Assembly: GCF_016055025.1 (NCBI RefSeq)
Contig: NZ_JAECVW010000009.1
From: Thermoactinomyces intermedius
GTDB lineage: Bacteria; Bacillota; Bacilli; Thermoactinomycetales; Thermoactinomycetaceae
Direction: 5' to 3' (one strand)
Length of the DNA: 64,000 bases
Part shown: piece after piece, positions 1-8,512 of the stretch
Numbering within the stretch: position 1 is the stretch's first letter
Layout of the letters: the number at the start of each line of letters is the position of its first letter
Made by a program: the position numbers and the translations under genes
Notes under the pieces: generated by a model
Database searches by the model: none
Seen by the model: the letters and a program-made list of their open reading frames with translations, nothing else
Told to the model about the DNA's origin: nothing

Positions 1-2
1 GC

Positions 3-2792
3 CTGCTGGCCTCGCCGCAAAAGCGCGCCGCATTGATTGAAAATCTGCGCCAAGACGTGAAGAAACAAGGCTATGCCGGGATCAACATTTATTTTGAAAA
101 GGTCCGGGCTGAAGACAAACGGCGGTTCACCCAATTCATCAAAGAACTGTCTTTTGCCTTTCATCAGGACGGGCTCAAAGTGATCCACAGCGTCCCGATT
201 CACGATCCTGCTTATGATCTCCTTGCGCTGTCCAAATATGCCGATTATCTGGACATCATTTTGCATGAAGAACATCATAAAGAAGGGTCTCCGGGGCCGG
301 TTGCCTCCTTTGACTGGGTGAAACAATCCCTGGAGAATCTGCCGGTTCCTCCTTCCAAACGGATTATCAGTCTGGGGACTTACGGATACGACTGGACGGT
401 TGGAAAGCAAACGCCGGCTGAATCCCTGACATTCGACCAGGTCATGTTGCTGGCCCGACAACATGATTTGAAGATTGAATGGGACCGGGCAAGCAACAAT
501 CCCACCCTGCGTTACAAAAAAGGAAATGAAGAACACATTGTCTGGTTTTTGGATGCGCCGGCCTTTTCCAACCAATTGCGCCTGATCCGGCAATATGGCG
601 CCGAGGGGATTGCCTTTTGGCGGCTGGGTTCGGAAGACCAAGCGATTTGGCCGTTGATTAACCGGGATCCCGATGCCTTGGCCGCTATCAAGCAAATCTC
701 CAGCCCCATTCCCGAATACATCGGCAACGGGGAAATCTTGTCTGTCGCGGACAACGAAAAAAAAGGAACCCGTGACATCGCCATGCAAAACGGGAAATGG
801 ATCCAATCCGTCGACTACCGTCACCCGTCTTCCCCGCTTCTGATTCAGCGGTTTGGCTCGGTGGACGGGAAGAAAATCGCACTCACGTTTGATGACGGTC
901 CCGACGGCACCTATACCGGGAAAATTCTGGACATTTTAAAAGAGCACAATGTCAAAGCTTCTTTTTACATTACCGGCAGAAATGCCGTGTTACACCCGGA
1001 TCTGGTGGAACGGTTGTATGAGGAAGGGCACGAAGTCGGCAACCATACGTACTTTCACCCTCATTTGGGACAAGTCCATCCGTTGCGCGTGCAGTTGGAG
1101 TTGCATGCAACCCAACGGTTGTTCCAAGCCTTTACCGACCACACCATGACCACGTTCCGCCCTCCCTATCAAGTGGAGTCGGAACCGCAAACCTTGGATG
1201 AAATCCGGGCCATGGTGCGGGGAAGCGGATACGGATATACGATGATCAGCAAAAACATCGAAACGTTCGACTGGCAAAATCCACCCAGCGAACAAATCCA
1301 AAAACGTGTGTTAGCCCAATTGAATCTGGGACATATCGCGCTCATGCACGATGCCGGCGGGGACCGCTCGGCAACGGTCCGTGCGTTGCCCGGCTTGATT
1401 GAAACCCTGAAAAAAGAAGGGTACCAATTTGTCACCGTCAGCGAGTTGACCGGAAAAACGCGGGAGGAAGCCATGCCTTCCATCCAGCCGGAAGAAAAAA
1501 TTTATATGCCGTTTGTCAAAGCCGTGTATACCGTATGGGGCTTGTTTCAACACAGCTTCACCTTTCTCATCTATGCGGGCATCGGCATCGGGTTTGTCCG
1601 GGTCGCCTTTTTGATGTATTTCTCCTTCCGGCAGCGGATCAAATTCAAAAGGCGGGTCAAATGGCTGAACCGGGGAGCAGAACTGGTCGATTTCCATCCG
1701 ATGGTCAGTGTGGTGATCGCTGCTTACAACGAGGAAAAAGTGATTAACAAAACGATTCATTCGGTCCTGAAAAGCCGTTACGACCAGTTGGAAGTGATCA
1801 TCGTCAATGACGGATCCACCGACCGGACCGAAGCGGTGATCAAACAAGAGTTTTATCATGATCCCAGAGTGCGGGTGATCACCCAGCCCAACAGCGGAAA
1901 AACAACGGCCATCAACCGGGGATACCGTTTGGCCAAAGGGGAAATCATTGTGTCGATTGATGCCGACACCCTGATTGCAGAAGACACCATCCCGCTTTTG
2001 GTCCGGCACTTCCAGGACGAAAAGGTGGCGGCGGTTTCCGGGAACGTCAAAGTGGGAAACGTCCGGAACCTGATCACGCTGTGGCAACATGTGGAATATA
2101 TCACAGGATTTAATTTGGAACGGCGGGCTTTTGACGATTTGAACTGCATTCCGGTCGTTCCGGGAGCCATCGGTGCCTGGCGCAAAAAAGCCGTTGAAGA
2201 AGTCGGTTATTTCAAGCATGACACCTTGGCGGAAGACACCGACATCACCATCACCCTGTTGCGCCACGGCTACAAAGTGGAGTTCGAAGTGCGCGCGCTG
2301 GCTTACACCGAAGCGCCTGAAGACTTAAAAAGCCTCATCAAACAGCGGACCCGCTGGATTTACGGAACGTTGCAATGTTTGTGGAAACACCGGGGCGCTC
2401 TTTTCTCCAGAGAGCAAAAAGCACTGGGATTTGTTTCCCTCCCCAATATGTGGATCTTTCAATACGGGGTGCAAACTTTCTCACTCTTTGTCGACTTGCT
2501 CTGCCTGATGAGTTTGTTTACGGAACACGCTGTCACCACCATGATGTTTTATGCCGGATTTTTGCTGTTTGACCTTTTGGCGGCTTATTTCGCCTTCCAA
2601 TTGGAAAAGGAAAGCCCCAAACCGTTGAAATGGCTGTTTATCCAGCGGTTTGTGTACCGGCAACTCATGTCTTACGTCGTTCTCCGTTCGTTCTACTATG
2701 CATTAAAAGGCGTCTCGGTCGGTTGGAACAAACTGAACCGGAACGGAAATGTGCAGCTGGAAATAAAAGAACCCGTCAAACGAACCGGATGA
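3..2792 (+). CDS. GH18 - polysaccharide deacetylase - GT2 glycosyltransferase fusion (5' truncated)
   Basis: Membrane enzyme with three fused modules, probably making or remodelling a GlcNAc-type surface polysaccharide. The frame is open from the window edge (a TTG at 33 is not a convincing start), so the N-terminus is missing. Numbering from nt 33: a GH18-like barrel up to about residue 240; a NodB deacetylase with TFDDGPDG near 284, the metal-binding HTYFHPH near 337 and RPPY near 374; a transmembrane segment near 500-530; then a family 2 glycosyltransferase with NDGST near 590, a DAD motif near 643, EDTD and QRTRW near 770, followed by C-terminal membrane helices. Deacetylase plus processive GT2 resembles PgaB/PgaC functions joined in one chain (family knowledge). 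The substrate is inferred. A strong terminator follows the stop. Confidence 0.85.
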   Translation: MLASPQKRAALIENLRQDVKKQGYAGINIYFEKVRAEDKRRFTQFIKELSFAFHQDGLKVIHSVPIHDPAYDLLALSKYADYLDIILHEEHHKEGSPGPVASFDWVKQSLENLPVPPSKRIISLGTYGYDWTVGKQTPAESLTFDQVMLLARQHDLKIEWDRASNNPTLRYKKGNEEHIVWFLDAPAFSNQLRLIRQYGAEGIAFWRLGSEDQAIWPLINRDPDALAAIKQISSPIPEYIGNGEILSVADNEKKGTRDIAMQNGKWIQSVDYRHPSSPLLIQRFGSVDGKKIALTFDDGPDGTYTGKILDILKEHNVKASFYITGRNAVLHPDLVERLYEEGHEVGNHTYFHPHLGQVHPLRVQLELHATQRLFQAFTDHTMTTFRPPYQVESEPQTLDEIRAMVRGSGYGYTMISKNIETFDWQNPPSEQIQKRVLAQLNLGHIALMHDAGGDRSATVRALPGLIETLKKEGYQFVTVSELTGKTREEAMPSIQPEEKIYMPFVKAVYTVWGLFQHSFTFLIYAGIGIGFVRVAFLMYFSFRQRIKFKRRVKWLNRGAELVDFHPMVSVVIAAYNEEKVINKTIHSVLKSRYDQLEVIIVNDGSTDRTEAVIKQEFYHDPRVRVITQPNSGKTTAINRGYRLAKGEIIVSIDADTLIAEDTIPLLVRHFQDEKVAAVSGNVKVGNVRNLITLWQHVEYITGFNLERRAFDDLNCIPVVPGAIGAWRKKAVEEVGYFKHDTLAEDTDITITLLRHGYKVEFEVRALAYTEAPEDLKSLIKQRTRWIYGTLQCLWKHRGALFSREQKALGFVSLPNMWIFQYGVQTFSLFVDLLCLMSLFTEHAVTTMMFYAGFLLFDLLAAYFAFQLEKESPKPLKWLFIQRFVYRQLMSYVVLRSFYYALKGVSVGWNKLNRNGNVQLEIKEPVKRTG

Positions 2793-2801
2793 TGATCAAG
2801 C

Positions 2802-2839
2802 AAAAACTCTCCTGGTCACTTGGATCAGGAGAGTTTTTT
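2802..2839 (+). terminator. Intrinsic terminator between convergent genes
   Basis: ACTCTCCTG (2806-2814) pairs with CAGGAGAGT (2826-2834). A-runs and T-runs flank both arms, so it can end the fusion gene on the plus strand and the sugar porter on the minus strand. Confidence 0.85.
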
Positions 2840-2872
2840 GTTTCATTTCAACAATACAAAAACGGAGGCTTT

Positions 2873-4369
2873 TTATATGGTATCCGCTTTGCCCACCGGG
2901 CTTTGCTTTTCTTTTTTCCACAATGCTTCCATCTGCTCCAGTGTTTTTCCTTTGGTTTCCGGAACCATCCTCCAGATAAAGAGCGCGGACAGTACGCTCA
3001 TGGTTCCGTAAAAACCATACGTGAATGCACCACTGAATTCCATCATGGCCGGATAAGTCGAAGAAATGAAGAAATTGGCCAGCCATTGGGCGGCAACCGC
3101 CACCGCCATGGCCTGCCCCCGGATTTTGTTGGGGAAAATTTCGGATAACATCACCCAGCAAACCGGTCCCCAAGACATCATAAACGACGCGGTGTAAAAC
3201 ACCATGAAAAACAAGGCCCAGATGCCAAACCATTGGAGTGATGCAAACGCCGCCATTCCGAACATGCCGGCGGCCATTCCGATTGAACCGGTGATCAATA
3301 AAGGCTTTCTTCCCCATTTGTCCACCGTTTGAATGGCAACAATGGTGAAAATGACATTGACGGCCCCCATGACCACGGTTTGGACCATGGATGCATTTTG
3401 GCCGGCGCCCATGCTTTCAAAAATGCGCGGGGCATAATAGAGCGCCACATTAATTCCGACAAATTGCTGGAAAACCGAAAGCAAAATCCCCACGGCAACG
3501 ACAAGCTTTCCGTAAGAAAACAGCCGGCCGGCTTTCACTTTTTGCCGCAAAGACGCCTCGATTTCCGCCAAAATTTCCCGCGCCCGGTCTTTGGAGCCAT
3601 AGATTTTCTTTAAGATGTCAAACGCTTGGTCCCTGCGGCTTTTGGAAGCCAGGAATCTCGGGGTTTCGGGAACGAAAAACAATAAAACCAAAAACAGGGT
3701 GGCCGGAACCAGTTCAGATGCCATCATGTACCTCCAACCCCGGTCGACAATCCACTCCATCGAATGGCCGCTGGCAATCATCCAGTTCACAATGTATACC
3801 ACCAATTGCCCGAAAATAATGGCAAATTGGTAGTAAGAAACAAGCCTTCCCCGGACGGATGCAGGGGCGATTTCCCCGATATACGTCGGTGAAGCGGCGG
3901 ATGCGATTCCGACTCCGACCCCGCCAAGAATCCGGTAGAAGTTAAACATCCACAGCAATCCCATCGTGGGCTCCCCCGCTTGGAAAAACAAGAACTCCGG
4001 CCAGGCCGAACCCAAGGCTGACAAGATAAATAAAACAGCCGATACCAACAATGCATTTTTGCGGCCGATGGAATTGGAAATCCATCCGGAAATCATGGCG
4101 CCAAGGATGCAACCGATCAATGCGGAAGACACGGTCAGCCCGTGAGCGAGTGAACCAAGCCCGAGACTTTGGATCATGTACACTTCAATGGCTTGCTCCG
4201 CCCCGGAGATGACGGCCGTGTCATAGCCGAACAAAAGCCCTCCCAACGCCGCAGTCAAAGTGAGTGATAAAATATAAAAACGATGCGTGCCATCCTTCAT
4301 CCGTTTTGAGGGACAAGCCCCCTTTTCGGGGGCAGGTCCTCCGCCTCCTCTCTGTGTCAAGGCATTCAC
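2873..4369 (-). CDS. Sugar porter family MFS transporter (probable xylose/proton symporter)
   Basis: Twelve-helix major facilitator of the sugar porter family, 498 residues. Family marks are GYDTAVISGA in helix 1, GRKNALLV after helix 2, PETPRFL in the central loop and PETKGKTLE at the C-terminus. It lies 18 nt downstream of xylA on the same strand, so xylose or a related pentose is the likely substrate (inference). The GTG start has AGGAGG upstream and gives a Gly/Pro-rich extension before the usual start region. An internal ATG (MKDGTHRF) would give a more typical N-terminus but has no good ribosome-binding site. A GC-rich hairpin lies at 4311-4339 between the two candidate starts. Confidence 0.85.
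   Translation of the reverse strand: MNALTQRGGGGPAPEKGACPSKRMKDGTHRFYILSLTLTAALGGLLFGYDTAVISGAEQAIEVYMIQSLGLGSLAHGLTVSSALIGCILGAMISGWISNSIGRKNALLVSAVLFILSALGSAWPEFLFFQAGEPTMGLLWMFNFYRILGGVGVGIASAASPTYIGEIAPASVRGRLVSYYQFAIIFGQLVVYIVNWMIASGHSMEWIVDRGWRYMMASELVPATLFLVLLFFVPETPRFLASKSRRDQAFDILKKIYGSKDRAREILAEIEASLRQKVKAGRLFSYGKLVVAVGILLSVFQQFVGINVALYYAPRIFESMGAGQNASMVQTVVMGAVNVIFTIVAIQTVDKWGRKPLLITGSIGMAAGMFGMAAFASLQWFGIWALFFMVFYTASFMMSWGPVCWVMLSEIFPNKIRGQAMAVAVAAQWLANFFISSTYPAMMEFSGAFTYGFYGTMSVLSALFIWRMVPETKGKTLEQMEALWKKEKQSPVGKADTI
4311..4339. promoter_or_regulatory. GC-rich stem-loop at the start of the sugar porter gene
   Basis: GCCCCC (4317-4322) and GGGGGC (4328-4333) form a stem around TTTTC, extended by GGAC/GTCC at the outer ends. 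It could dampen xylA read-through or set differential stability of the xylA and transporter mRNA. Function is inferred. Confidence 0.4.
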
Positions 4370-4387
4370 CGGAAGAAACCTCCTGAT

Positions 4388-5713
4388 TTACTTCCTGGCC
4401 ACAACATTTAACAAGTATTGGTTGATGGTGGCTTTGATCTGTTCCAACCTCCCGGATTCATTGCGGATTTCGCTTAAGCCCAGAGCATATTCTTCCAACT
4501 TGTGAAAATCCGTTTTCCCTTCGACAATCGCTTTTCCGATTCCATCCCGATAACTTTCGTACCGTTTTTCGATCCATCCATCCAGCACTTGATCCTCGAT
4601 CAATTTTTGTGCCACTTTGAGCCCCACGGCAAAGCTGTCCATTCCGACAATATGGGCCAGGAATAAATCATCCGGTTCAAAGGAACCGCGGCGCACTTTG
4701 GCGTCAAAGTTCAATCCGCCCGGCTTCAAGCCGCCGTTTTTCAGAATTTCATACATGGCCAGCGTGGTGGCATACAAATCGGACGGAAATTCATCGGTAT
4801 CCCAACCCAACAGAGGATGACCCTGATTGGCATCCACAGACCCCAGCAAGCCGTGAATCCGTGCATAGCGCAGTTCATGTTCAAAAGTGTGGCCGGCAAG
4901 GGTGGCATGGTTGGCTTCAATATTTAATTTGAAATCATCTTGAAGGTCATAATGTTGCAAAAACGCATAACAGCTGGCTGCATCAAAATCGTACTGGTGC
5001 GTGGTCGGCTCTTTGGGTTTCGGTTCCAGCAACAACTGCCCTTCAAAGCCGATTTCTTTGGCATAATCCACCGCCATGCGGAAGAAACGGGCCAAATTGT
5101 CCAATTCCAGCTTCATGTCGGTATTCAAAAGCGTTTCATATCCTTCGCGCCCGCCCCAAAACACATAATTTTCCGCTTCCAGCTCTTTGGCAATTTCCAA
5201 TCCTTTTTTCACTTTGGCCGCTGCATAGGCAAACACATCCGCCTGGTTGGAAGAGGCCGCCCCGTGCACAAAACGCGGATGCGTAAAGTTGTTGACGGTG
5301 TTCCACAGCAATTTGACCTTGCTGTCTTTCATGTAATCCTTGATCATTGACACAATGATATCCAGGTTTTGGTTGGTCTCTCTTAAATTGCTTCCTTCCG
5401 GCGCAATGTCCACATCGTGGAAACAAAAATAACGGACCCCCAGTTTTTCAAAAAATTCGAAGGCTGCTTCCACCCGCGCCTTGGCCAGATCCAACCCCTG
5501 ATACCGGTCCCACGGCCTGAGTGCCGTTCCGCTTCCAAACGGATCGGATAAATCTTCGGTAAAGGTATGCCAATAAGCCACACTGAACCGCAAGATCTCT
5601 TCCATGGTTTGGCTGCCGACTTTTTCCTCCGGATTGTAGTGCTTAAAAGCAAATGGATTGGATGATTCCGGACCTTCATACCGGATTTTTTTGATATTGG
5701 GGAAACTGCTCAT
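4388..5713 (-). CDS. xylA: Xylose isomerase
   Basis: Converts D-xylose to D-xylulose in the cytoplasm. At 441 residues it has the length of class II xylose isomerases. Visible active-site motifs are YFCFHDVDIAPEG (catalytic His/Asp) near residue 100, FWGGREGYE near 190 and the metal-ligand segment LLEPKPKEPTTHQYD near 230. The ATG has AAAGGAGA upstream. It is the first gene of a two-gene unit with the sugar porter. Its promoter region carries a consensus cre site and an imperfect palindrome placed like a XylR operator. No xylR or xylB is visible in the window. Confidence 0.96.
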   Translation of the reverse strand: MSSFPNIKKIRYEGPESSNPFAFKHYNPEEKVGSQTMEEILRFSVAYWHTFTEDLSDPFGSGTALRPWDRYQGLDLAKARVEAAFEFFEKLGVRYFCFHDVDIAPEGSNLRETNQNLDIIVSMIKDYMKDSKVKLLWNTVNNFTHPRFVHGAASSNQADVFAYAAAKVKKGLEIAKELEAENYVFWGGREGYETLLNTDMKLELDNLARFFRMAVDYAKEIGFEGQLLLEPKPKEPTTHQYDFDAASCYAFLQHYDLQDDFKLNIEANHATLAGHTFEHELRYARIHGLLGSVDANQGHPLLGWDTDEFPSDLYATTLAMYEILKNGGLKPGGLNFDAKVRRGSFEPDDLFLAHIVGMDSFAVGLKVAQKLIEDQVLDGWIEKRYESYRDGIGKAIVEGKTDFHKLEEYALGLSEIRNESGRLEQIKATINQYLLNVVARK

Positions 5714-5754
5714 CTGCCTCTTCTCCTTTCATGATTCGACGATGGAAAAAACCA

Positions 5755-5781
5755 AACTTTGTTTATTATTTAAATTAAGTT
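5755..5781 (-). promoter_or_regulatory. Candidate XylR-type operator before xylA
   Basis: A 27-nt imperfect palindrome: AACTT...AAGTT outer arms and TTTA/TAAA inner arms around an AT-rich centre. It lies between the putative -35 and the gene and overlaps the -10 area, where Bacillus XylR operators sit. The regulator assignment is inference. Confidence 0.5.
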
Positions 5782-5791
5782 AACCGCAAAA

Positions 5792-5805
5792 TGAAAACGT
5801 TGTCA
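5792..5805 (-). promoter_or_regulatory. cre site (CcpA) overlapping the xylA -35
   Basis: TGAAAACGTTGTCA matches every fixed position of the cre consensus TGWAANCGNTNWCA. It overlaps a TTGACA -35 hexamer read on the minus strand (5801-5806), so CcpA binding should block initiation when a preferred sugar is present. Confidence 0.8.
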
Positions 5806-5905
5806 ATATAAAATGCTTATTCAAACAAAGATATTTCGTTGTATCCATCAGATTATTTTCATCGACTTTATTCACCCTTTAAACTATTTATATCAAAAAA
5901 CGAAT

Positions 5906-5946
5906 AAAAAAGAGGCCTCCATTCATGGAATGGAGGCCTCTTTTTC
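5906..5946 (-). terminator. Terminator of groES-groEL
   Basis: Long perfect stem (AGAGGCCTCCATTC with its complement around a 3-nt loop) with A-runs and T-runs at the ends, just downstream of the groEL stop. Confidence 0.9.
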
Positions 5947-5971
5947 AGATCAACGGGCTTTCAGGGCTTGA

Positions 5972-7612
5972 TTACATCATGCCGCCCATTCCGCCCATTC
6001 CTCCCATATCCGGAGAACCGCTGTCTTTTTGTTCTTCCGGTTTGTCAGCCACAACGGCTTCCGTGGTGAGGAACATGGCAGCAACGGATGCTGCATTTTG
6101 CAGTGCGGAACGGGTTACTTTCGCCGGGTCCACAACACCAGCTTGGATCATGTCAACCCATTCGCCGGTTGCAGCGTTGAATCCGACTCCGGCTTCTTCT
6201 TTTTTCAGACGTTCCACGATGACGGAACCTTCCAATCCGGCGTTGAAAGCGATTTGACGTACCGGCTCTTCCAGTGCACGTTTGATGATGGAAACACCGG
6301 TTTTTTCGTCGCCGATCGGCAAGGAGCTTTCCAGATCTCCCACAACATTGATCACATTGACCAGCGCGGTTCCCCCACCGGCAACGATTCCTTCTTCCAC
6401 AGCGGCACGGGTGGAGTTGAGCGCGTCTTCAATGCGCAATTTTTTCTCTTTGAGTTCGGTTTCGGTTGCGGCACCGACTTTGATGACGGCCACACCGCCA
6501 GCCAGTTTGGCCAGACGTTCTTGCAGTTTTTCTTTGTCAAACTCGGAAGTGGTTTCTTCGAGTTGTTGACGGATTTGGTTGACACGGGATTGGATGGCAC
6601 TGGGTTCACCGTAACCGTCAACGATGATGGTGTCGTCTTTGTTGACGCGTACTTGGCGGGCACGGCCGAGCACTTCGAGTCCGACGGATTTCAGGTCGAG
6701 ACCCAATTCTTCGGAGATGCGTTGTCCACCGGTCAAGATGGCAATGTCATCGAGCATTGCTTTGCGGCGGTCACCGAATCCGGGTGCTTTCACAGCCACA
6801 GCGGTGAACGTTCCGCGCAATTTGTTCACAACGAGGGTGGCCAATGCTTCCCCTTCCATGTCTTCAGCAATGATCAACAATTGTTTGCCTTGTTGTACCA
6901 CTTTTTCCAAGATCGGCAGGATTTCTTGGATGCTGCTGATTTTTTTGTCGGTGATAAGAATGTACGGCTCATCCAAAACAGCTTCCATTTTGTCGGTGTC
7001 GGTTACCATGTAAGGAGAAATGTAACCGCGGTCGAATTGCATCCCTTCCACCACTTCGAGTTCGGTGGCGAATCCTTTGGATTCTTCCACGGTGATGACA
7101 CCGTCTTTGCCCACTTTTTCCATGGCTTCGGCAATCAATTTACCGATTTCCTCATCGTTTGCAGAAATGGCTGCGACTTGGGCAATGGAGTCTTTTCCTT
7201 CGATCGGTTTTGCGATTTCATGAATTTGTTCAACAGCTTTTTTAACCGCTTTTTCGATTCCTTTGCGGAGAATCATCGGGTTTGCACCGGCAGCCACGTT
7301 TTTCAATCCTTCACGGATGATGGCTTGTGCCAAAACAGTAGCTGTGGTGGTACCGTCTCCGGCAACGTCGTTGGTTTTGGTTGCTACTTCTTTTACCAAC
7401 TGTGCACCCATGTTTTCAAAAGGATCTTCCAATTCGATTTCTTTTGCAATGGTTACACCGTCATTGGTAATCAAAGGAGAACCGAATTTTCTTTCCAATA
7501 CCACGTTACGGCCTTTCGGTCCGAGGGTTACTTTTACCGCATTCGCCAGTGCGTCCACTCCGCGCAGCATTGCACGACGGGCTTCTTCGCTGAATTGAAT
7601 TTCTTTTGCCAT
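5972..7612 (-). CDS. groL: Chaperonin GroEL (60 kDa)
   Basis: Subunit of the ATP-driven protein-folding chamber, 546 residues. It starts MAKEIQFSEEARRAML and carries the nucleotide-binding loops VTLGPKGRN and GDGTTTATVLA, ending in the typical GGM repeat tail. It lies 54 nt after groES, and both are under the CIRCE element at 7995-8021 (HrcA heat-shock control). A strong terminator follows. Confidence 0.99.
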   Translation of the reverse strand: MAKEIQFSEEARRAMLRGVDALANAVKVTLGPKGRNVVLERKFGSPLITNDGVTIAKEIELEDPFENMGAQLVKEVATKTNDVAGDGTTTATVLAQAIIREGLKNVAAGANPMILRKGIEKAVKKAVEQIHEIAKPIEGKDSIAQVAAISANDEEIGKLIAEAMEKVGKDGVITVEESKGFATELEVVEGMQFDRGYISPYMVTDTDKMEAVLDEPYILITDKKISSIQEILPILEKVVQQGKQLLIIAEDMEGEALATLVVNKLRGTFTAVAVKAPGFGDRRKAMLDDIAILTGGQRISEELGLDLKSVGLEVLGRARQVRVNKDDTIIVDGYGEPSAIQSRVNQIRQQLEETTSEFDKEKLQERLAKLAGGVAVIKVGAATETELKEKKLRIEDALNSTRAAVEEGIVAGGGTALVNVINVVGDLESSLPIGDEKTGVSIIKRALEEPVRQIAFNAGLEGSVIVERLKKEEAGVGFNAATGEWVDMIQAGVVDPAKVTRSALQNAASVAAMFLTTEAVVADKPEEQKDSGSPDMGGMGGMGGMM

Positions 7613-7666
7613 GACTCACCGTCCCCTTTCCATATGTAAGTGAAATTTATATCTCAATGACTGTAA

Positions 7667-7951
7667 TCAGTCAACAATTGCGAGGATATCACTTTCACGC
7701 AAGATGAGGTATTCTTTGTCGCCGTATTTTACTTCGGTTCCGGCATATTTGGAAAAGATCACATGGTCTCCTTCTTTGACTTCCAATGCGATCCGGTTTC
7801 CATTGTCATCCAGGCGGCCGCTTCCAACCGCAACAATGCGTCCTTCTTGCGGTTTTTCTTTGGCGGTGTCCGGCAAAACGATGCCGCTGGCTGTTTTTTC
7901 TTCTTTTTCTACTGCTTCCAAGACAACACGATCACCTAAAGGTTTGATCAT
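7667..7951 (-). CDS. groS: Co-chaperonin GroES (10 kDa)
   Basis: Lid of the GroEL chamber, 94 residues, beginning MIKPLGDRVV and containing the mobile loop around EKTASGIVLPDTAKEKPQEG. The ATG has AAAGGAGG upstream. It is the first gene of the groESL operon, with a sigma-A promoter and CIRCE in its leader. Confidence 0.99.
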   Translation of the reverse strand: MIKPLGDRVVLEAVEKEEKTASGIVLPDTAKEKPQEGRIVAVGSGRLDDNGNRIALEVKEGDHVIFSKYAGTEVKYGDKEYLILRESDILAIVD

Positions 7952-7994
7952 TTGCGAAACCCTCCTTTGTTAGGTGGATGAATTTGTCATATTG

Positions 7995-8021
7995 TTAGCA
8001 CTCATCAAAGCCGAGTGCTAA
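7995..8021 (-). promoter_or_regulatory. CIRCE element (HrcA operator)
   Basis: TTAGCACTC, a 9-nt spacer, then GAGTGCTAA: a perfect copy of the consensus, between the groESL promoter and the groES start. Confidence 0.97.
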
Positions 8022-8033
8022 CATCCATTAAAT

Positions 8034-8062
8034 ATAATATTCCTCTCATCTTCATTTTTCAA
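8034..8062 (-). promoter_or_regulatory. Sigma-A promoter of groESL
   Basis: Minus-strand TTGAAA (8057-8062), a 17-nt spacer and TATTAT (8034-8039), just upstream of CIRCE. Each hexamer matches consensus at 5 of 6 positions. Confidence 0.75.
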
Positions 8063-8101
8063 GTGGGGAGCCAAAAAAACTATCAAAAATCACGTTCCGG
8101 C

Positions 8102-8136
8102 AAAAAAGAAAGCGATTCCCAACCCGAATCGCTTTC
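8102..8136 (-). terminator. Terminator of the small membrane-protein gene
   Basis: GAAAGCGATTC and GAATCGCTTTC (8108-8118 and 8126-8136). On the minus strand this is followed by six Ts. Confidence 0.8.
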
Positions 8137-8186
8137 CAAATCCCGGTCTTATGTTTTGTTTGCGAAATGCTCCATAAACAACCATC

Positions 8187-8420
8187 TCATATTGACTGGT
8201 TTAAATCAAGACGGATCTTAAAATCATCTTCCGGGCCTCCTGCTGACGAGTGGCCGGAAGAACCGCCGTCCTGGCGGGTTCCGCCTTTAAACAAAGGGAG
8301 CAACCGTTCTGCAAAAAATTTGGCGACACGCTGCCTGACCGATGGTATGGCCAATAATGTTATCAAGACAAAAGCGAAAAAAAACACCTTTGGAAAATGG
8401 TCTTTCGAACATGGACTCAT
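8187..8420 (-). CDS. Small single-pass membrane protein between tatC and groES
   Basis: Unrecognised 77-residue protein. The ATG at 8420 has AAGGAGGAG a few bases upstream, which decides this start over a longer upstream frame. One hydrophobic helix (VFFFAFVLITLLAIPSV) at about residues 12-28 is followed by a basic, possibly amphipathic stretch (RQRVAKFFAERLL) and a Gly/Ser/Asp-rich tail. The position is that of small membrane genes in the B. subtilis tatAY-tatCY-ydiK-ydiL-groES stretch. The topology loosely resembles TatA, but the TatA hinge (FG and Pro/Lys after the helix) is absent. It has its own terminator. Confidence 0.65.
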   Translation of the reverse strand: MSPCSKDHFPKVFFFAFVLITLLAIPSVRQRVAKFFAERLLPLFKGGTRQDGGSSGHSSAGGPEDDFKIRLDLNQSI

Positions 8421-8476
8421 GCTACTCCTCCTTCCATCAAGAATTGTTCCCCAATCCATATGAACCTATGTAACGC

Positions 8477-8507
8477 AAAAACTCCCGGCAGAAACCGGGA
8501 GTTTTTC
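8477..8507 (-). terminator. Terminator downstream of tatC
   Basis: AAAACTCCCGG and CCGGGAGTTTTT around a short loop, able to act in both directions, directly after the tatC stop. Confidence 0.85.
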
Positions 8508-8512
8508 GCCAA

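Noticed and set aside
1311..2267. A 318-codon minus-strand frame inside the fusion enzyme gene
   Set aside because: Shadow of a well-supported coding region; no start signals and no family features.
6029..7639. A 536-codon open frame on the plus strand opposite groEL
   Set aside because: It mirrors groEL almost fully, has an odd His/Phe/Gly-rich composition and no ribosome-binding site; long antisense frames over groEL are a known codon-bias artefact.
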